Below are positions 9,760-21,861 of a DNA stretch of 64,000 nucleotides, piece after piece. Origin of the DNA: Ilex aquifolium (Eukaryota; Streptophyta; Magnoliopsida; Aquifoliales; Aquifoliaceae); contig OX637396.1 of NCBI GenBank assembly GCA_951799425.1, positions 36,696,701 to 36,760,700 on the forward strand. Reading direction: 5' to 3'. The notes beneath the pieces were generated by a model. It saw only the letters and a program-made list of their open reading frames with translations, did not search any database and had not been told where the DNA came from. The translations under genes were made by a program, and so were the position numbers. Numbering within the stretch: the first letter of the stretch is position 1; each line of letters starts with the position of its first letter.

Positions 9760-12700
9760 TTAAGCAAAAATATCTTCAGTAACAAGTGATATTTCGGTAT
9801 CAATACAAGGTTCTGTTGGGCATTGAAGCTGCTCATAGTTTAGCTGTCTTGCAGCTTCATACAAAGCTATGCCAACACTAACAGAAAGATTCAGACATCT
9901 AACATAAGTTTCAACCATTGGAATTCTAATAGCACCACCACCCAATGATTCGTTCTTACAATCGAGAAGCACTTCGGGTGGTAGCCCAGAAGTTTCTGAA
10001 CCGAATACGAGCCAATCACCTCTCTGGTAGGAAAAATCCTGCATAAAAAAAGTGCAAGTGATGGAAAATCCTGACTAAAATACTTATAAACATAGCCGGA
10101 AGCCAGAAAACAAGTAGATATTGAATGCAACAGTGATACACTGTTATCCTCGATACGTGGTATCGCCATCCAATTATAAACCACCATGAATATAGTAAAC
10201 CCCACATGTACAGGCATAGCAGTTATTGGATTATGTTACATGCGATAGTTATTGGAGCAAGAGGTGAACGTGGTGTATTATAATTCATAATTGGATGGTA
10301 ATCTCAGGTCTCAAATATGATGTGGTATCGGCGTTGCTAGAAAAAACCTACTTTTTGGGGCTTCCATGCAAACATTTTAGGTCAAGCTTAAGAAGAGTGT
10401 TATCATACATTACGAGGTTCACATTATAATATCTTAAAGAAGATAAAGCGAAAGAAAGGCCAAAATTTCATAAGATGCTTGTGAAATCACTATACAACTC
10501 CTCCCATCAAGATTGCAAGAGTACCAAAATCAAGGCGGTCCTACCCCCAATATTTAAACACCCCACTTGTATTATGCTGGTCACTAGAACAAATGCCTCT
10601 CTCCAGTATTGACACTATTAAAAAAAAAAATCTAAAAAGAGTACCAAAATCTGACCCACGTATGAGTCAACTCCTAAGAGAGGCAAAAGTGTAACAAGAT
10701 TTCATGGTTAATATATGCAATGGTTTGTTTTGAGGAAGGATAATAAACAGAAAGAATGAAATGAGAAATTTTGGAGTTCCTTTGCATTTGATACCTTATT
10801 TATTTTTATCTTTCTTTCATGAACGTGACCTATAATACCTTGTAATATAAAAAAGATGAAATTCTTGTCTCAATCGATAAATTATACTTGGACAGAACGA
10901 TTTCACACAGTATGGTGATAAAATGCAAGGATGAAAAATAGCGATTAAAAACAAGATGAAAATTGAAGTTCAGGAAACGAAAGCTAGTAAAAGCGCAATA
11001 GCAAGTGTCAATATGGCACCTAGAGGCCAACAACATATACTTGGAAGAGCAAAGAGTTAAGGAAAATGAAAAGGTGAGTAAAGGAGAATAAAAGTATACG
11101 TGAATTATTGGGTATTTTTGGAAGTCAAAAACTAAGCAACATGGATACGGACGCTAAAATGGATAAGACACAAAATGGACATTTTGAAAAGAATTTTAAA
11201 AAAAAATGCTACACAAACATGGCGAGATACGTAAATGTATATACATGAATTAAAGTGCCGACAAAAGTATAAACTTTTCATGGACTATTGCACATGGTAA
11301 GATTAATATTGTTGATATGCTTCAAAAAATGAGACCTCAATCTTGACTTTGCCCATAATGGTATGTGTCATGTGTAAAGGGAATCATGAAAGCATTGATC
11401 ATTTCTTGCATTGTCATTGTGGTATAAGTTGTTTAGATTGGTGGGTTCGAATTGGGTGATTCTTGCATCGGCTACATCTATGTTTGCTCAAGATTTGGTA
11501 GGTCTTAGGAGGAGTGATAAAGGGTTGACACTTTGGAATTGCACTATTATGGCTACTTTGTGGGTTATTTGGAGAGAGACAAATGCAAGAATCTTTGAAG
11601 ATTGTGATAAGGGTGTAGAAGGTTTATGGGACCATATTCATTTCTTGACATCATTTTGGACTTCGGTTACAAAGGATTTCAAAGAAAACCTGCTCTTTAC
11701 AATTTTAGCGGGATGAAAGCTTCATGTGATATATATGTTGTTTTATGTATTTCCTTATTGATTATGTTTTGCTTTTTATTAATTGGATTTCTTATCCAAC
11801 AATTTTGATGTAAACTTTGTTTTTTGACATATATTGGTCATATAATTTAAGACTGACATTCTCAAGGATCAAAAAGCCATGTAAAGCTTCAAACATCAAT
11901 AAACTCCACAACATTATAAAAAATTAAGAAAACTAAGTCTATAAGAACTTGGCATGAAGGATATCTCATCACGAAGTCTTACTGTTATAAGCATGTCCTC
12001 AAATGAGTCCATTACGCATGCGCGGATTTTTTTGAAAAAAGTTCCATATAATTTCTCCACTTCTTAGACATAGGTTTGTTTGTGTCCGAAGTCTCCGAAC
12101 ATGTCCCAATCCTAGATGTGTCAAACACTTACAAACATGCCTCATAAATGACTTCGTGCTTCCAATGTTTGAAGTTAAATTCATTCTAGTGCATAGTCAT
12201 TTTCCTTCATAAAAAAAGGAAAATAAAGACTAGTGAAACAGAGTTCTTTAAAAAAGTGATACCCATTAATGATCATTTTTATATTTTGTGAGCAAATATG
12301 GAAGAGCTAAAAACTACTCCGAAGAGATACCAAGAGACATGAAACTTTGCCGTCGTCGGTGTCACAATTACTATTCAAAACTAGAACGAAAAATGGAACC
12401 AAATGGGGTGGTATGAATAAGCAACTTACTGAATGAATACTTGTTCCCCTCTTAGTAAATGCTAACAGCCTTTTATCACCTTCCTGTATGAAACGAGAAG
12501 TAGGCATGGAGTTAAAAAGGGTGAAGATAGAAAAATTCCAATTCATGATATTCATCCCACCCACCTGTTGTCTGAAGAAGTCCCGAAACTCTGCCCACGA
12601 CCTATGCACTTTGACAACTACATATCTAATGTAAGAGTTAAAAGAACAACCGTTGAACTGCTTAATTTGTAATTCTTCTGGACTGAAAGTTACTGCAGCA

Positions 12701-15700
12701 GTGCAGCTACAAAGTTGACAGTGCTAGTGGGAGAAATCCTAGGAAGTAGACCTCACCTCGTCATTTGGGAAAACAATTGAAAATAAGGATTAACCACGGT
12801 AGGCCACAAGTAAAAGCAGCAAATCAAACCCTCAACCACAACAAAAAAGGAAGAATGGGAAAAGAAGAGGTAGTTATAGATTATGCCACACATTCAAATG
12901 GATAGGCTGCAGAGATCCCCAAAATTTTAAAAACCCCACAATGATCTGCCTTTAAAAGATGGAAACTCCAGACTTGAAGCTTTATATCCCATCAGAGGTC
13001 ACACATGCATTTAATCAAGACACAGAATAGCCACATTCAAGAAATTTAGTGGAAGAAATCACTAACTCAAACAATCACAACATCTTCTGATAAGTAAGTA
13101 TACACAGGATACGGCCAGTAATCCAGTCCAGCACGCTTTAGTTTGGTATCATCCACCTGAAACCCTAATGGCTGAAAAAAAAAAATGTTGACTAGTTAGG
13201 TTGCTGTTCGTATTCAGCTGGGTAAAGCTCAAAAGAAAAGATTATCTTACTCATCATTACTTGCTGACACTAACACTTGTTGCATTTAAAGGACCTGTTC
13301 TAATGCCTACCTCAACTAGGTGTAGTCCAACAGCTGATGCTGCACATGTTCTGGCAATGCATCCGGTGTTCCCAGGAATCTGCCAAGGACAAGAGAAACT
13401 TCAGAGCCAGCCTTTGGGATACTGAGGTGGTCTGCAACTCAAAAGAAAAAGTGTTGATGTAATATATTTTGTCGGGTCCCATTAGTACTAACAAAATATG
13501 TTAAATATTTCACATGCAACTAAAATTAAAAAATGGGAATAACAAAAAGTGTACCAAACAGTAACTCGCTTTAGAAATCTAACAGAGTAGCTGTTTAAGT
13601 CATGAAGCAGTCATTGATGTCATAGCACACTCTTACAGTTAGTTTTTTTAAAGCATTGCATCCTATATGCTTACATGATAGTTTTGTATTCACTCTATCT
13701 AGTCATTTTCCTACATGTTACCATTAATAATTTCTAGCTTATGCTATAGTAGTGTATTAACGTGTGTGTGTGCATATATATATCTATATAATAAAGTAGC
13801 TTACAATTCAAATCTCAAAAGATAAACAAAATGACTTTGGCTTTTCGCGGTTGAGATCGTTTCTAAATTTTTCTAAATCTGATCCAATGGTTGGCATTAA
13901 CTCCATAAAATTTTTTTCCCGCCCAAATTTCTCTCTCATAGTCTACTTTAAATACCTGACTCTCTCTCTTACGTCATTAGGCAGAGCTCTCCCCTCTCTA
14001 TCACGTGGACCAGCATCATGAGGCAGCTCCGGAGGCCGAGACTCCGACGATCCGACGACATCTTTAGGCAGCTCCAGAGACTCCGGTGAGTTCAATGTAT
14101 GTTCTCTCACTCTCTCTGCTCCAAGCTTTTCATCTCTCTCTCTCTCCAGCTAAATTAGACAGATCCGACAACTCAACTCAGGCAATTTTATCCCTAAATC
14201 AACGAAACCTCTTCATTCTTCTCTTCTCCAGTGAAATCAGGCTAGGCAATCGAAGTCTCGAAGTTCAGCCCAAGGCAATCGGTCTCCCCCTTCTCCTTCC
14301 TTCTGTTAATCTGTAAGTCCTCTCTCTTTCTCTCTCTCTCTCTCTATCCTTTTTCACTACTCGATCTTGCTCTATTGATCTTATTTTTGGAAGCAATTTT
14401 AGACCTAAATCAATGACCACCGACTAGCGAGCAGGTATGCCTCCCTCTGTCTCTCTCTCCCCCTCACCGTGTTACTCTATTCACCCGACTCCACCGCCTC
14501 CTATGTCCACATCCCTGTTGTTCAGCTCGCTCTATCACATTACCAAGAGCCATTGACATGGAATCACCACACGGTCAATCAGGTAAGCCCATCAACTGCT
14601 CGATGAAAGTTCTCAGTTAAATGATACACATAAATGTTATGATTCTTTGTTTGGATTCGACTCAGTTGGATTTAATTGTGTTGTTGAGATTTTGATGGGG
14701 TTAAAATATTTTCAAGCTTGAATTGGATATGGATACTATCAATTTTGGGTTCAAATTTATGAGATTTTGATGCTTTATAATGTGTTTAGTTCTTTCACAT
14801 TATGGTTTCAGTGGAGCTGCTTATGGTGGGTGGAGTTTCATGGGTCAAAGATTGGGTTCCAAAACCTTTTAATTTAAGAGGTGTGTGTTTTTTGTCCTTC
14901 CGAGGTTGCTTGGTGTTTAGGTTTATCATGGTGATTTTGGGGAAGATAAATTTGAGTTGGTGCGAATGGATATGTACATAATCACCCATTTTTATGCTAT
15001 AACCCCAACACCTTCACCCTCTGTTTTTATGCGCACGCCGACTCACAAACTTCATACTGTTTTCACAAACATGCACACACTGACTCACAAACTTCATAAA
15101 GTGTTGTTTATTGTTTGGTTACTAATCCTAAATTGGGTTCACAGGAATGTGTAAGCCTGTGTTGGTGTCTTGAAAGTGTTCTATTTTTTTTTGGGTATTA
15201 AGATACCTTTTGAAAATATTATGCGCATCACCTCTTAAATATGGTTTATGCAAATTTTAGACCTTTTCTTTTGCCATGTATTTTTTGTTTGTTGATGCAT
15301 GCTCTGCCTTTCCTTAATAAATACATCTTAATTCGAACGAATATTTTGTAGTTTGGACTGATTTATTACATTTGGGCTTTTGTATATTGTTTGTTTAAAG
15401 AGTTGAAGACCTCTTGAATCTTTAATGTATTTTACTAATGTTTACCATGATATGTTTGCGTTGAAATTCCATAAGGAGTACATTTTAACTTCTATCGATA
15501 ATTTTTTTGTTAAGTCACCGAGCAAAAGATTTCTCCATTGTTGCTCAGAGCATGGTTTTGATTGATGCTGAAAATGAAGGTGATCTCCCTAGGAGATTAT
15601 TAAAGCTAGGTTCTGGGTAGTTTATATTACTAATAAGTCATGTAGATCCTCTATTTGTTTTGGTGCATTGAAGGCTTCTTTAGATTATTGTTCGAAATTG

Positions 15701-17253
15701 AAATATTTGTGTATGATGTTTGATTCAACAATCTCTGATCTGTTGTGGCATATCGAGTGGGAAAATGAAACAATTTTATTGTTCGATTATTTTGGCGTAT
15801 TGAGTGGTGCTTTTTTCTTTTTCTTTTTTTGGCAATACTCATTTTTTTACTTGATTTTTTTTCATCTCACAGTGCCTTCAGGCACGGGTAATAACTAGTA
15901 TATATATAAAGAACTTGAGCAACAATCGATGGCAGAGCCACATTGTGCACCCCCTCAATTGTGGATCTTCTTCATCTATGTCATATTTTTTACCATAATT
16001 TTGTTCAATTTATTACATTGGCCCCCTAATATTTTAAATAATTGTATATTTAGTCATATTTTGTTTAGGCTAAATGAGAACTAGTTTTGTTGTTCCATAT
16101 ATTAATTTAGTCTTCAATTTTAATATATTTTTTCGTGTTTGAACTTGATATTTTTTGTATTAACTGATGAATTATTTTAAGTTACATTTTAACCACACAC
16201 ACCCCCCCCGGCGGGCGCAAGGCAAATTCTCCCCCCCGGCGGGCGCAAGGCAAATTCTTGGCTCCGCCCCGGGCAACAATATACAGGCATAAGGGGTTAA
16301 ATTAGGTCAAGTAATAACAGAAGTAACATTTCCATAGTGCTTTATTTTGCTGCACAACAAACATGGAACATATGGCACTATTTTGTGATGCTTTCTTTGA
16401 GCTTTTCTTTTTTGTATTTTATGCCAAAAAAAGTTATAAGAAAAAACAAATATGTTTATCAGGATTCGCTCTCTTCGCCAAACATAACCTTATGTGTAAT
16501 AGTTATTAAACCTGGCCAAAATAAAGGATAACAGCAAAGCCAAATAGGGTTTAGAACTTTCATTAGCCACTAGGGCCTCAACTTAGCTGATCTTAATTCA
16601 AATATTGCAGTTACTTGGGTGAGTAAGGCTTACACAATATTCCAAGCCACAACATAAGCTATGAGGATCAAAATTTCCACATTTTCTTTTCCTTCCCTCG
16701 ATTTTCTTGAAAAACAAGTGGCTTATACCCAGGGCAATCGTCCCATTTGGTTAAAGGAAAAATTAAATCAACAACTTGTTACAAATAACAATTATCAACA
16801 ATCAAAATAATAAAAATGCCAAAGTTTATGAGTTATACACTACCTGAGGAGAAACTAACACTACTTGAAGAAGTTTGTTTGTCAATACTTCACTAACTGC
16901 CTCTTCATCGCCGACTCCATTACGCAAAGCATTATTCTCATGGCCTCTTTTGGCTGCACAAAACAAAAACTTCACACACACCCATCTACATATGCATATT
17001 CATATACATGTACAAATACAATCACATTCATATAAACTATAGGATTGGACCATATTTCCAATATTACTGATTGTATAGAGAGAGAGCACGTACAGATAGA
17101 GCAGAATGGGGAGAATCGTGAGGAGGAGGAGAGAGAGAAATGGAAATTCTTGGTAAATTGAGTCAGGTAATAAGGACGGAAGATCGAAGCTCGGCATCGG
17201 AAGTGAAGTGGAGTCGTTATGACGTTTAGGGTTTTCAGACCAGCTGAGTCCAT
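9760..17253 (-). CDS. TrmL-like SPOUT RNA 2'-O-methyltransferase
   Basis: Seven exons on the minus strand: 17253-17094, 16953-16844, 13379-13311, 13171-13113, 12625-12565, 12483-12430 and 10038-9760. All junctions are GT-AG and in frame, giving about 263 aa. After a Ser-, Arg- and Phe-rich N terminus of about 55 aa that looks like an organelle transit peptide, the protein has the SPOUT/SpoU knot signatures: LLQVVLVSPQ then IPGNTGCIARTCAA (motif 1), VFGSETSGLPPE at 182-193 (motif 2), and IPMVETYVRCLNLSVSV at 210-226 (motif 3, Asn221 and Ser223). This is the arrangement of TrmL (YibK), which uses S-adenosylmethionine to methylate the 2'-OH of the wobble base in bacterial tRNA-Leu. The plant substrate cannot be read from sequence. 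Length suits a TrmL core of about 150-160 aa plus targeting and tail segments. Introns carry several transposons. Confidence 0.88.
11335..11835 (+). mobile_element. L1 LINE 3' fragment inside intron
   Basis: The plus strand carries a degenerate copy of the C-terminal end of a plant L1 ORF2: a Cys/His-rich piece (CVMCKGNHESIDHF near 11367-11405) followed by LWNCTIMATLWVIWRETNAR at about 11539-11598, the familiar zf-RVT-like tail. It lies in the sixth intron of the methyltransferase, antisense to that gene. There is no poly(A) tail or target duplication that I can assign, so it is an old truncated insertion. Confidence 0.7.
13783..15898 (+). mobile_element. Non-autonomous Helitron, 2.1 kb
   Basis: It starts TCTATATAATAAAGTAGC at 13783 after an A, and ends with a hairpin GTGCCTTCAGGCAC (15873-15886), then GGGTAATAACTAG, followed by T. 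A 5' TC, a 3' hairpin about 10 bp before CTAG and insertion between A and T are the hallmarks of plant Helitrons. No Rep/helicase coding is present. The interior (about 13980-14600) holds CT-rich leader-like DNA and a possible captured exon. The element lies in the second intron of the methyltransferase, opposite in orientation, and shares its first 100 bp with the minus-strand Helitron starting at 18173. Confidence 0.8.
14018..14085 (+). pseudogene. Exon-like fragment captured by Helitron
   Basis: After a CT-rich stretch, an ATG at 14018 opens 22 codons, Arg-rich (begins MRQLRRPRLRRSDD), ending at a consensus donor CCGGTGAGT (14083-14091). A second CT-rich, leader-like stretch with a further possible donor (CTGTAAGTCC at about 14310) follows. 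I do not recognise the product. This composition and layout are unlike the AT-rich flanks of the Helitron and suggest a captured first exon and 5' leader of a host gene. Confidence 0.35.
15927..16272. mobile_element. Small hAT-like element, 8-bp duplication
   Basis: A 346-bp element lies between two copies of GCAACAAT (15919-15926 and 16273-16280). The ends are imperfect inverted repeats around GGCAGAGCCA on the left and GGCGGAGCCA in the right-end reverse complement. Near its right end a unit containing CCCCGGCGGGCGCAAGGC is tandemly doubled (about 16205-16256). It sits in the methyltransferase intron 20 bp after the Helitron end. Confidence 0.7.
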
Positions 17254-17446
17254 TAAAGCTCCCCCACTTTATCTCTCTTACATGGGCTGCGTATGAAAAT
17301 GCTATCTATATACATCCGTTTTCCCCATTTCTAATCTCGTGTTTTTTTGAAATTTTTTCACCTTCTCATTAACACTACGTTTCTTTTATTAATGACTAGC
17401 AATGAATAATTTTTGTAGATAAAAATTGATATAATATATTAATACT

Positions 17447-18173
17447 AGTTAGTGTCACTAGTTAGTGTCTGTGCCTGAAGGTACAGAATAATAAAAAATG
17501 ATAAACAATAAACATATTTGTATTCATATCCAAAATTAAATCAGAAACGTAGAGGAGAGATAAATGAATTTAAGTATCGGTTATAATGGAGTGTGAGATG
17601 AGGTAGTGGTAGGAGACGGTGATGGTTGTAGCGGGTGGCAATGACCGTGGCGACGGCGATGACATCGGTGGCGGTGGCGACGGCAATGGCGACGGTGGTG
17701 GTGGCGATGACGATGGCGCTGGTGGCGGCGACGGTGGTGGTGGTGGCGGCGATGACGATAGCGCTGGTGGCGGCGACGGCGACAGTGGTGGTGGCTGTGG
17801 CGACAATGGCGGGGGTGGTGGTGGTGGTGGTGGTGGTGGCGACGATAGCGGTGACAGCGGTTGTGGAGGCGGTGATGGTGGTGGTGGTGGCGACGGCGAC
17901 AGTGGTGGTGATGGCGGCGGTGGTAGTAGTGGGACGGTTTCAAACACTATTTTTTTGTTTAAAGTACTTATAAGAAATAATTTTTAAAAATACTTTTAAA
18001 AAGTCACTTCAAACACACCCTTATGATCCTATTTTTCCTATTAAATTTAGGGTGTTAATATTAGCCGTTAGATTCACTTTAAAATAAAATTTAAAGCGAT
18101 CTGAACAACGAAAAACAAAAGTCCTTTTTTTTATCTTTTAAAATTTGAATTGTAAGCTACTTTATTTTATAGA
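17447..18173 (-). mobile_element. Short Helitron on minus strand with GGN array
   Basis: Read on the minus strand it starts TCTATAAAATAAAGTAGC at 18173, shares the 5' region of the Helitron at 13783, and ends near 17463 or 17447 with a hairpin-like TACCTTCAGGCACAG, then CTAACTAG and T. The interior is a (GGT/GGC/GAC)n array (about 17635-17935). The long open frames there, in both strands and several frames, are consequences of the triplet array. It lies just upstream of the methyltransferase start codon, so it may touch that promoter. Confidence 0.6.
17635..17935. repeat. Interrupted GGT/GGC/GAC triplet array
   Basis: About 300 bp of purine-rich triplets (mostly GGT, GGC, GAC, GAT) on the plus strand. 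All three plus frames and two minus frames are open over most of it, giving Gly/Asp, Ala/Val/Met or Pro/Ser runs. A shorter version (550-655) is in copy 1, so it is part of the mobile block and not a gene. Confidence 0.85.
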
Positions 18174-18192
18174 TACTAGTCACAACCGTATA

Positions 18193-19468
18193 CTAGTCAC
18201 TTGAAGGCACTATGAAACATAAAATTCAAATGCCCAAAAAAATCTATTCCACTATTTTAAATAATAATTTTTCTTTCTTTCATTTCTTTGATTACATCAT
18301 TTAAAATCTATGTTTATCCATTATTTTCTTAAAAATATCGACAATTTTTTTCAAAATACGTAATCCGACAAAATTTTCTCAACATATGTATACGTGTATG
18401 GATAATTTTTGAAATAAAAAACATATTAAACTATAAATTAATCAAATATTAAAATAATTGGGCATGTGATAGAAATAGTGATCTGATGTTTTTGGGAGGA
18501 AAATGTGTAGAAGATAAAATTCAACTTGTGAACTATCTTATTATATAGATATGCGTCTGAATTAAATATTATCTCAAATTTATCAAACTTAATTTTTCAT
18601 TACTCATATTCTATTATAAGATTATGAAAATTTAGTATATTTCTAAAATTCGTTATTCTAATTATAAGAAAAATGATAAAAAAAAAATAGTTAAAGTTCT
18701 ATTTTTTTTTATAATTTTGTGATTGAGGGTGATTTTTTAGTAATGTTTGAGAAATTAAATTTTTTGAAATTATTAGATTAGGATTTCACTTATAATTTCT
18801 TGAATAAAATAAGAGTAATAGTCAATATACTACTTAATTATATTGAAACTTTACTGTAATTAAGAATTAGTTAGATCATTAGAATAAGATTTAATATAAT
18901 ACTCTATAATATATATTTTAAAACATATCAAAAATTTAAAAAATTTAAGTTTTACTTAAGAATACACTACAAACTATTTTCACATAAAATTTTAATACAA
19001 CTTAAAAATTTTATCGTAAACTACAAAAATATATTGATGTAGCATAAATTAATTTTAAAAAATTATATATAATTATTTTTTATCTTAAAAATAAAAGGGT
19101 TAAACTTTTTAAATAAAAAAAATAAACATATATGCGGATAATGTTATCTTTGCATATGAGATGAATAATATTAGATTGATGAAGTTTTTGAAAGTTTTTT
19201 GAACACTTTATTGAAAATATAATGATGCATATTTTTTAAAGATAATATAGTCAATCAAAAAGTTTCATAAAAATTGATATTTATATAGAGAGAATAGATA
19301 ATTAAAAGAGAAGTTAGATGTAATTTAGAAATTTAAATACATAAAGACATAATAGATAATTTAGATATTTAATTATGAAATAATAGAGTGATCTTTATAA
19401 TTTTTTATAAGGGTAAAATAGAGAATCAAAAAAATTTCATGTTAATGTATTTTTATTAGTAATATAGA
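18193..19468 (-). mobile_element. Second minus-strand Helitron (copy 2 of the block)
   Basis: The minus-strand 3' end is AGTGCCTTCAAGTGACTAG, finishing at 18193 before T. A candidate 5' end is TCTATATTACTAATAAAAA starting at 19468. The interior is AT-rich without coding potential. Positions 18193-19127 match 911-1846 closely. It lies directly 5' of the neighbouring short Helitron on the same strand, separated by about 19 bp that contain a repeated GTGACTAG. The 5' end is less certain than the 3' end. Confidence 0.55.
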
Positions 19469-19491
19469 TATAGATATATTACACCCCATAA

Positions 19492-19777
19492 GAGTATCTG
19501 CAACCATGACTCAAATTTTTGTTCAAATTTGAGTAAAAAACTTGATTTGATATAAAAGGCTCTAATGGACAGATTAAAATTTAAGGAATGAAAAACTCAA
19601 ATTTAAATGAGGACAAATTCAAATTTAAAAAAGAATAAATATGACTATTGGATTTTTGAGTCTTCATTAATTTGAGTAAAAAAATGAGTCTCCCTTGATT
19701 TGTTAAGTTTGAGTATGGAGCAAGTTTTTTATGCTTTTTTACTTAAATTTAAATTTGAGTCAGTGTTTGAAATGCTC
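19492..19777. mobile_element. PIF/Harbinger-like MITE, TAA duplication
   Basis: A 286-bp element flanked by TAA at 19489-19491 and 19778-19780. The left end is GAGTATCTGCAACCATGACT; the right end, reverse-complemented, is GAGCATTTCAAACACTGACT. Inside are repeats of CTCAAATTTGAGT. A larger member of the same family is at 24048-24974. A 3-bp TAA duplication and this kind of end fit Tourist-type, PIF/Harbinger MITEs. Confidence 0.75.
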
Positions 19778-19780
19778 TAA

Positions 19781-21393
19781 GTTTTATATCATTTTATTTT
19801 AGACTTTTTACCCAATACATAGTACTAAATTTCTTTTCCAAACTAATGTAGCTTTTAAAAACGGCATTCCAAATAACAATGTTTAACTGAACTTGTCATT
19901 TTGAATGGTGCCTTCGAGTTTTTTTTTTTGAGAAAATATTGCAAGATTAGTTCTTTTTTTTTTTTTTAGATTAGTTCAAGTGGTAAGAAAAAAAAGTAGC
20001 CCATAGATCACAAAGAACGTCATTTCAATTAATATTTTTATAATGTTCTACTATACATACACATCATCACTAAGGTTGTCTTATTTTCTTACACAATTTA
20101 TGCTTCCCTTTTTTGTAACTCTCACATTCTTTATCTCCTAACGTCAATGACCGTCAAATACCACCACCCCCAACACTTTCCCCACCATCACCACACCTAC
20201 AACCACTTCGTCCTTCCTTAGTTAGGATTTTGCCAACCCCCCTCCCCCCCCCCCCCCCCCCCCCAACCGCACTCTCACTCGTAGATCTCCAACCACCACT
20301 AGCCTTGGAGGAACCTAAAGTAGATAACCCTACAAAATAACATAATAAACACCCAAAAAATTGGTCTTTATAAACTTTCAGAGTACAAATCGTCAAGTCG
20401 CTGATAGCTCCTAAGCTTTACTAAAATAGAGGACTTCGTAAAAAGACTATTGAGTGACTTATTGACCTAGTTCGACACTAAATGTGGGTTGCACCTCTAA
20501 GGACTTAAACACCATATTTAGTATATGGCGCATGAAAATTATATATTATCCGTGCAATGTGACATCCAAATACAAAGTTAATGTAGGTTAGAGTTAAGAA
20601 TTTCAAGTTCATTATACTAATGGTCAAAACCTAACTAACCTCCAGTTCCCATCCCCCACTACAACCAATCCCTAAGAACCCCAAAACCATACCCCTCCTC
20701 ATCCTCCCAAGACAAGTCTCCCCACCTCCATTTTCTACTCTCACCACAAAAATATCTATGCAGAACCCCAACTACAGACCGAACTTGGGAACCCATGATT
20801 GAATTTTTAATTCAAATATGGGGTTTGGGGGTCTTTTGGACTATTTTTCTCAAACCCATCCTACCAAACCCCCCATGTCTCTTTACCAAACAACCCCTAA
20901 GGGATACGAGGATCATGGAGATATGATATGCATAGGGTGGGTCTACGAGGATATAGAAACATAAAGAAGAGAGACTTTATATGTTTATGTGCGGTTGTAT
21001 TTTTCTGTATGCGTGAGAGAGATGGAGGATTAGGAGAAAGTGGGAGCAATGGAAATAGGTATGAGAGACAAAAAAAAGATTAGGTTCGAAGATTGATTGC
21101 CAACAATTTTAGAAGAATAATGTTATTGGGGGACCTAATTTATTTTGTCTTTTGGATTATTTGTGGGCCCTATTAAACATTAAAATTTAGTGTTGATTTA
21201 ATGATTATAATAAAATTATATCATTAAATTAACAAATTAAATTAAAATTTTAAATTGAAAAAACATTGCTCATTTTAGAATGAAGCGCAAACAAGAGGGC
21301 TAACATATATTATAACGGGCAAACTGAACTTATTGTCACTACGGTCCCAAAATCATTATTAACAAACAAGGGGTTGTAATGTTATTTTTCATA
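19781..21393. other. Intergenic, no gene; poly(C) tract
   Basis: The spacer is AT-rich apart from a pyrimidine/C-rich part (about 20155-20310) that includes a near-perfect poly(C) run (about 20240-20264), and another C-rich part at about 20640-20890. A minus-strand frame at 20154-20396 owes its Gly run to the poly(C) and is not supported. I find no terminal repeats or RNA gene. Confidence 0.5.
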
Positions 21394-21536
21394 GCGAGAG
21401 GTAGGGGTGTTCAAATTTCTGACTGACCGCAAGTTTTTACCCTACCCGACCCTACTGAACGGTTAGCCGCAAAAATCGAGTAGGAATGTGGAATAGCCAT
21501 CCATTTTCGCATTCCTACCATACCCTACCCGTATTA

Positions 21537-21538
<2 letters not shown>

Positions 21539-21621
<83 letters not shown>
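21539..21621. repeat. (AT)n microsatellite
   Basis: About 40 uninterrupted AT dinucleotides just inside the left end of the hAT element. It is likely length-variable and prone to assembly error. Confidence 0.95.
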
Positions 21622-21626
<5 letters not shown>

Positions 21627-21861
21627 AAAAAACCCTAATCCACTGAGTTCCAAGAGCGTCTGCGCCTCACACCTCACTCCACTGCTCCTCCTTCATCGTT
21701 CTAGATTTCCAGTCCCGATTCCCACCCAGGTACTCTATCTCTCTCTGCGCGATCTAGTGTGGTCTGACTTGGAAGGTCTGAATGCAGATCTGTGCGCGAT
21801 CTAGTCATGAGTTGCAGATCAATGCGCAATTTGATCGTGTCTGATCTGAGCTGCAGATCCT

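Noticed and set aside
17570..17987. Open frames of about 112-125 aa on both strands (Gly/Asp-rich, Pro/Ser-rich)
   Set aside because: They arise from a GGN/GAN triplet array that leaves nearly all frames open, and the array is part of a Helitron-derived block repeated elsewhere.
20154..20396. 80-aa minus-strand frame with a Gly run
   Set aside because: The Gly run is the poly(C) tract; no domain, and a long C-run is error-prone.
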